From: Chromatiales bacterium
Lineage (GTDB): Bacteria; Pseudomonadota; Gammaproteobacteria; JACCYU01
DNA length: 5,861 nucleotides
Assembly (NCBI GenBank): GCA_031177845.1
Contig: JAPSGG010000118.1
Span: 1-5,861 of the forward strand
Direction of reading: 5' to 3'
Shown: piece by piece, positions 1-5,861 of the stretch
Layout of the letters: each line of letters starts with the position of its first letter
Numbering within the stretch: position 1 is the stretch's first letter
Translations under genes and position numbers: made by a program
The notes under the pieces: model-generated
Told to the model about the DNA's origin: nothing
The model's database searches: none
Seen by the model: the letters and a program-made list of their open reading frames with translations, nothing else

Positions 1-2888
<2,888 letters not shown>

Positions 2889-3062
2889 CTTTGGTTAGAA
2901 GGCGATGCTCTGTTGATTTGCTTCCCGCCCCTCGCGGGGATGTCGATGCCGGGCTATGTGCCACCAAGTCTTTGAACCAAGGCCTTATCGATTGAAACGG
3001 CATGGCATAAACGGCGCGGCGCTGTGGCCGACCGCAACTCTGGCGGCGATGCAGAGCTTGCC

Positions 3063-3215
3063 TTACTGCTTGCGGAAATAAAAGATGCCCCAGGCGAGCC
3101 AACTCTTCCGACCGCCTTCCACCCAGTGGCCGAGACCCTTCTTCATGCGCTCGATATCGTCGTCGCGCACCCTACCATTTTGCCGCAGCTTGCCTTCCTG
3201 CTGTTCAAGCTGCTT
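3063..3215 (-). other. Possible remnant or small protein: orphan C-terminal-like peptide upstream of gcvP
   Basis: A minus-strand frame is open from 3287 and ends at a TAA at 3065-3063. Its last 50 or so codons read unlike a random GC-rich frame: they are rich in Lys, Asp, Glu and aromatic residues, with segments such as RDDDIERMKKGLGHWVEGG and SWLAWGIFYFRKQ before the stop. Third codon positions are mostly G or C, as in gcvP. There is no credible start: an in-frame GTG at 3170 and ATG at 3146 lack ribosome binding sites and would give only 35 or 27 residues. It may be the tail of a gene whose 5' part has been lost or frameshifted, or a very small gene, or chance. I do not recognise the family. 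It runs in the same direction as gcvP and ends about 170 bases upstream of it. Confidence 0.25.
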
Positions 3216-3467
3216 ACAGCACGCGCGCGTAATGTGATGGTCAGATCGGAAATCGATCCGGCCAGACCGGCATACACAACGCGGTGATTAACAGCGACAG
3301 CCCTTAGCAGACTGCTTGAATCGGGGAGAAACCGCCTCGGGTCCTGCCCAATATCGGGAGTGGGTGTGATTATGCAGTGGCCCTGAGGACGATAAAACCG
3401 CTGCGCGCAACGTTATAGTACCCTATCCCCTGGTCATTTCGACCCATGCTTTCACGCCAAGCTTGCG

Positions 3468-3497
3468 CTGACATGGCTGGAGGTTAAGCGGTATCCT
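3468..3497 (+). promoter_or_regulatory. Candidate sigma-70-type promoter for fpr
   Basis: CTGACA at 3468-3473 matches the -35 consensus at five of six positions, and TATCCT at 3492-3497 matches the -10 consensus at four of six, with an 18-base spacer. Transcription would begin near 3504, giving a leader of about 19 bases that contains the GGGAG ribosome binding site (3513-3517) five bases before the fpr ATG. A second TTGACA at 3497-3502 is too close to the gene to serve it. The call is from sequence alone; no operator for SoxS or other regulators was recognised. Confidence 0.4.
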
Positions 3498-3522
3498 TGA
3501 CATTTCAACTGCGGGAGCAAGC

Positions 3523-4266
3523 ATGAGCCGGTGGATCGAGGGACGCGTCATTAATAATCGGCATTGGACCAGCCAACTCTATTCGCTACAGATCGACGCG
3601 CCCATAGAGTCGTTCAAGGCGGGGCAGTTCACGCGCCTGGGATTGGACATTGACGGCGAACGGGTCGGGCGTCCGTATTCGTTTGTCAATGCTCCGCACG
3701 AGCGCTACATCGAGGTGTACTCCATTACCGTGCCGGGCGGGCCGCTATCGAACCGGCTTGTCGAGCTAGAGGCAGGAGATTTCATTTGGGTGGCGCCTAA
3801 AGGAGCCGGATTCTTCACGCTCTCGGAGGTGCCCGAGGCCGATTATCTCTGGATGCTCTCCACGGGCACGGCGCTGGGCCCGTTCCTATCCATGTTGAAG
3901 ACCGACGAGCCGTGGGGGCGCTTTGAAAAGATCGTGCTCGTACACGCCGTGCGTACCGCCGAGGAGCTGACGTATCAGGATACGATCCGCTCGCTGTTGA
4001 CAGCGCACCCGGATCAGTTGATCTATATCACGTTCGTCAGTCGTGAGGATACGGATTTCGCCATCAAGGGCCGCATCCCGCAGGCGATCGAAGACGGTCG
4101 TCTGGAGGCAAGAGCCGGCATTCCACTCACGGTGGATCATTCGCAAGTCATGCTCTGCGGCAATCCCGCCATGGTCAACGACACCAGCGAAGTTCTGGAA
4201 GCGCGTGGGCTCAAGAAGAACAAGCGCAGGGAAAAGGGACATATCACCACGGAGAATTACTGGTAA
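3523..4266 (+). CDS. fpr: Ferredoxin/flavodoxin--NADP+ reductase (Fpr type, FAD-containing)
   Basis: The enzyme moves electrons between NADPH and ferredoxin or flavodoxin through FAD in the cytoplasm, feeding processes such as Fe-S cluster repair and radical-enzyme activation. The 247-residue product matches the length of E. coli Fpr (248) and aligns from end to end by eye. Visible landmarks are AGQFTRLGLDIDGERV (33-48), the FAD-binding RPYS (50-53), GTALGP (115-120) in the NADP-binding domain, VSRE (172-175), CGNP (212-215), and the C-terminal aromatic ending ITTENYW, with the terminal Trp247 expected to stack near the flavin as in the bacterial subclass. The start is supported by GGGAG five bases upstream and by agreement with the family N-terminus. 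It is transcribed divergently from gcvP; the next gene on the same strand begins 84 bases downstream, and I see no clear terminator between them, so read-through is possible. The gene looks intact and unremarkable. Confidence 0.96.
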   Translation: MSRWIEGRVINNRHWTSQLYSLQIDAPIESFKAGQFTRLGLDIDGERVGRPYSFVNAPHERYIEVYSITVPGGPLSNRLVELEAGDFIWVAPKGAGFFTLSEVPEADYLWMLSTGTALGPFLSMLKTDEPWGRFEKIVLVHAVRTAEELTYQDTIRSLLTAHPDQLIYITFVSREDTDFAIKGRIPQAIEDGRLEARAGIPLTVDHSQVMLCGNPAMVNDTSEVLEARGLKKNKRREKGHITTENYW

Positions 4267-4325
4267 GGCATCGGGCATTCCGAACACTACGGCCTGAGTC
4301 CGGATGTAGGCGACAGAAAGGCGCA

Positions 4326-4342
4326 ACTCCTAAGATAGGAGT
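4326..4342 (+). promoter_or_regulatory. Inverted repeat that encloses the ribosome binding site of the clan AA protease gene
   Basis: ACTCCTA (4326-4332) and TAGGAGT (4336-4342) form a perfect 7-bp stem around a three-base loop, AGA. The right arm contains AGGAG (4337-4341), the obvious Shine-Dalgarno, eight bases before the ATG at 4350. If folded in the mRNA, the left arm, which is an anti-Shine-Dalgarno sequence, would mask the ribosome binding site. The pairing is seen directly; a regulatory effect is inference. There is no following U tract, so it is not an intrinsic terminator. Confidence 0.5.
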
Positions 4343-4349
4343 CAAGAAG

Positions 4350-4730
4350 ATGGCCCAGGCACTCGCGCAGCTTGAACTAAGTAACCCGCGAGAGCCGGGT
4401 CTAGCCCCGATCCCGACTAAAGCGCTCGCCGACACCGGCGCGTTGATGCTGTGCATCCCCGAGCACGTCGCTCTGCAACTCAAGCTCGAAACCGAATCGA
4501 TGCGCGAGGTATCGGATCCGGATGGGCGTAAGATGAATGTCCCATATGTTGGGTCTGTGCGTGTTCAGTTTGGTAAGCGCTTTTGCTATGTGGGTGCCCT
4601 TGTGTTGGGTGACGAAGTTCTGCTGGGAGCGGTGCCCATGGAAGATATGGACCTGGTGATTTCTCCAAATCGCCGCGAAGTCACCGTGGTCCCCGCGAGC
4701 CAAAATATCCCGCATGCGCGTGTGAAATAG
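4350..4730 (+). CDS. Small stand-alone retropepsin-like (clan AA) aspartic protease
   Basis: This 126-residue protein has the hallmarks of a single-domain retroviral-type aspartic protease. The catalytic motif ADTGA has its aspartate at residue 28 and is followed by the hydrophobic stretch LMLCIP. The DGRKMNVPYVG segment (58-68) falls where the flap would be. LLGAVPMEDMDLVISP (91-106) supplies the second hydrophobic-hydrophobic-Gly element that ends the fold. A single domain carries only one catalytic Asp, so activity would require a homodimer, as in retropepsins. No signal peptide or membrane segment is visible, so it should be cytoplasmic. Such proteins are scattered through proteobacteria and cyanobacteria, and their substrates are largely unknown. 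The start is supported by AGGAG eight bases upstream, which sits inside a hairpin. The gene follows fpr on the same strand by 84 bases and converges with the methyltransferase remnant, 8 bases separating the two stops. No transposon, retroelement or toxin partner is visible beside it. Confidence 0.88.
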   Translation: MAQALAQLELSNPREPGLAPIPTKALADTGALMLCIPEHVALQLKLETESMREVSDPDGRKMNVPYVGSVRVQFGKRFCYVGALVLGDEVLLGAVPMEDMDLVISPNRREVTVVPASQNIPHARVK

Positions 4731-4738
4731 ATCCGACA

Positions 4739-5573
4739 TTAACGGGTCTTGTGCCTCCAGACGGCGGTGAGCGGAGGCCAAAGAAAAGCGCAGTAGCGCC
4801 ATCGTCACTCGCTGCCACCCCTATCTGCGCAAAGAGCACCTTGCTGTCCGCCTCGGTCGTATATCCCACTCAAGCGCCCGCGGCAGCACGCTGCGATGGA
4901 CCGCCCTAGAATATGGGGCCTGTTTCATAGGCAGCATCAACCCTCCCATGTCAGTTCCATGGGGTACACCGGATGCCGGCTTCGAAAAAATAGCGCGGCA
5001 CCTTCAGGCCCAGCTGCGTTTCCCGTAAGGCGTTCGTACACGCCTAACAATACCTTCCCGGAACTCAGCCGCGGCTTCCATCTCCGGATAGGATTCTACC
5101 GTACCGAAATCGCACTCTTGCGCGACGATATAGCCGCCGGGTTTGGTCCAGCGGTGCATCTTCCGCAGTACCGCGATCGGGTCCGGCATGTGGAATAGTG
5201 AAAGGTGCACAAAGGTGACATCGAATGGCTATCCCGTCACCTCTTCGATGTTCTCGACGTCGTGCTCGGCAAACGTAAATTCAATCAGAGCGGTGAGTCG
5301 GAGCACCTCTGCCATCTCGCGCCCAAGTGCCCCATCGACGTCCAGGTTGACGATCCTTTCCGATGGTCCGACCAATTCATCCGTGAGGCGCAGCACCTCC
5401 CACGGTCCGCAGCCGAAGTCGAGACAGTTCATGCCTTCCCGCAAGCTCATCTGAAGGGCTCGACAGGTGGCGGGTTCTCAGACCTTGGCCTGGGCGCGCA
5501 GGCGCTGATATTCTTTCGAGGTTCTCCCCATCATGTAATCGTCAATCGGCATAGCCGCGGGGCCTGTTTCCAT
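4739..5573 (-). pseudogene. Decayed class I SAM-dependent methyltransferase (two nonsense codons, about five frameshifts)
   Basis: Pieces of one methyltransferase can be followed in order. The start is METGPAAMPIDDY at 5573. SAM motif I follows as CLDFGCGP, then LDVDGAL for the acidic end of the second strand, PFDVTFVHLSLFHMPDP, KPGGYIVAQECDFGTVESYP, then RETQLGLKVPRYFFEAG, GVPHGTDMGGLMLPMK, VHRSVLPRALE, TTEADSKVLFAQIG, and finally RYCAFLWPPLTAVWRHKTR before TAA at 4741-4739. Lesions are an in-frame TGA at 5480-5478 (where AKV-x-EPAT suggests a former Trp), an in-frame TAG at 5231-5229, and frame changes near 5055, 5025, 4971, 4868 and 4800. Motif I also has Trp where a third glycine is usual. 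The reconstructed length, about 278 residues, suits the family. The protein is surely not made whole. The substrate cannot be inferred. Frameshift sites are placed by continuity of family-like sequence, so each is uncertain by several bases. Confidence 0.9.
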
Positions 5574-5786
5574 TGTCGTCTGCCGTTCTAGTTCGTTGAA
5601 GGGTTCAGCCCACCGGCAATCTGATCCGCGCAACTTCGCAGACGGCTTACCAGCCAAAAATAGACGAAGATGCCGAACTTACAAACAACTGCCGCATCGT
5701 TCGGCGGAGCCCGGATCTCACAGCGGGATGAAAGGGCTCGATGAGGATTCGCGGGCAGATTGCGTGAGCCGCCTGGGAGACAGGAT

Positions 5787-5861
5787 GTGAAACACCTCTC
5801 GAGCCTCACGGTAGTTGCATGCCTGGTGGCATCGGCCTGGTCTCATACACTCGCTCAGAAA
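5787..5861 (+). CDS. Start of an exported protein with signal peptide; 3' part beyond the window
   Basis: Twenty-five codons are visible from a GTG start, reading MKHLSSLTVVACLVASAW and then SHTLAQK. The pattern is that of a Sec signal peptide: a basic start, a hydrophobic core (about residues 7-18) and a likely cleavage after TLA before Gln. VVAC also fits a lipobox loosely, but the hydrophobic segment continues past the cysteine, so ordinary signal peptidase I processing seems likelier. GGGAG at 5775-5779, seven bases upstream, supports the GTG. The overlapping ATG at 5785 is followed at once by TGA and cannot be the start. The mature protein is not visible, so no function is given. About 213 bases separate it from the divergent methyltransferase remnant; I see no clear promoter there. 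Confidence 0.6.
   Translation, partial: MKHLSSLTVVACLVASAWSHTLAQK

Larger units (their letters stand above)
2889..3522. other. Divergent intergenic region between gcvP and fpr, no complete gene recognised
   Basis: This 634-base stretch separates the divergently transcribed gcvP and fpr. I find no tRNA and no glycine-riboswitch core upstream of gcvP. A plus-strand open frame with a GTG start (3024-3287, 87 codons) has no ribosome binding site and no recognisable domain. It overlaps a minus-strand frame that looks more protein-like (described separately). A small palindrome, CCCCTCGCGGGG, lies at 2928-2939 but is too short to call a terminator. The 3300-3460 part contains nothing I can assign; it may be the residue of older, decayed sequence. 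Confidence 0.6.

Noticed and set aside
2928..2939. CCCCTCGCGGGG palindrome upstream of gcvP
   Set aside because: Only four base pairs with no T tract; too weak for a terminator or operator call.
2889..3062. Glycine riboswitch upstream of gcvP
   Set aside because: None of the conserved glycine-aptamer core is visible in the leader.
3024..3287. An 87-codon plus-strand frame starting with GTG
   Set aside because: It has no ribosome binding site and no recognisable motif, and the opposite strand gives a more protein-like reading; kept only as part of the intergenic description.
3300..3420. Possible insertion-sequence end in the gcvP-fpr intergenic region
   Set aside because: The stretch feels like decayed sequence, but I found no paired terminal inverted repeats, target duplication or transposase fragment.
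4896..5591. Plus-strand frames of 100-128 codons in the right third
   Set aside because: They are antisense to the methyltransferase remnant, which accounts for the coding-like character of this region.
5596..5790. A 64-codon plus-strand frame ending in ATGTGA over the GTG start at the right edge
   Set aside because: Arg- and Ser-rich translation without recognisable domain, no ribosome binding site; the overlap with the GTG start looks accidental.

Overview
The window looks like an ordinary stretch of a GC-rich proteobacterial chromosome, most likely a gammaproteobacterium. The reasons are a GcvP and an Fpr-type ferredoxin/flavodoxin-NADP+ reductase that align by eye with the Escherichia coli proteins over their whole lengths. 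Taxonomic placement is inference only; no rRNA, tRNA, mobile element or CRISPR array is visible.

Layout. Positions 1-2888 (minus strand) hold nearly all of gcvP, the decarboxylating P-protein of the glycine cleavage system; only the last few codons and the stop lie beyond the left edge. Positions 2889-3522 are a 634-base divergent intergenic region. It has no convincing complete gene, but does contain a short minus-strand frame that reads like the C-terminus of an unrecognised protein, and a plausible promoter just upstream of the next gene. Positions 3523-4266 (plus) encode a complete fpr. Positions 4350-4730 (plus) encode a small stand-alone retropepsin-like (clan AA) aspartic protease, whose ribosome binding site lies inside a perfect 7-bp inverted repeat. 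Convergent to it, with only 8 bases between the stop codons, is the decayed remnant (4739-5573, minus) of a class I SAM-dependent methyltransferase. It carries two in-frame nonsense codons and about five frameshifts, yet can be followed from a start codon to its native-looking C-terminus. At the right edge (5787-5861, plus) begins an exported protein with a GTG start and a signal peptide.

Functionally the intact genes are housekeeping: one-carbon/glycine metabolism (gcvP) and electron transfer between NADPH and ferredoxin or flavodoxin (fpr). The protease and the methyltransferase remnant have no evident link with them. I see no strong case for a new multi-gene system. The points most worth a second look are the heavily decayed methyltransferase between intact genes, the hairpin over the protease ribosome binding site, and the orphan peptide upstream of gcvP.
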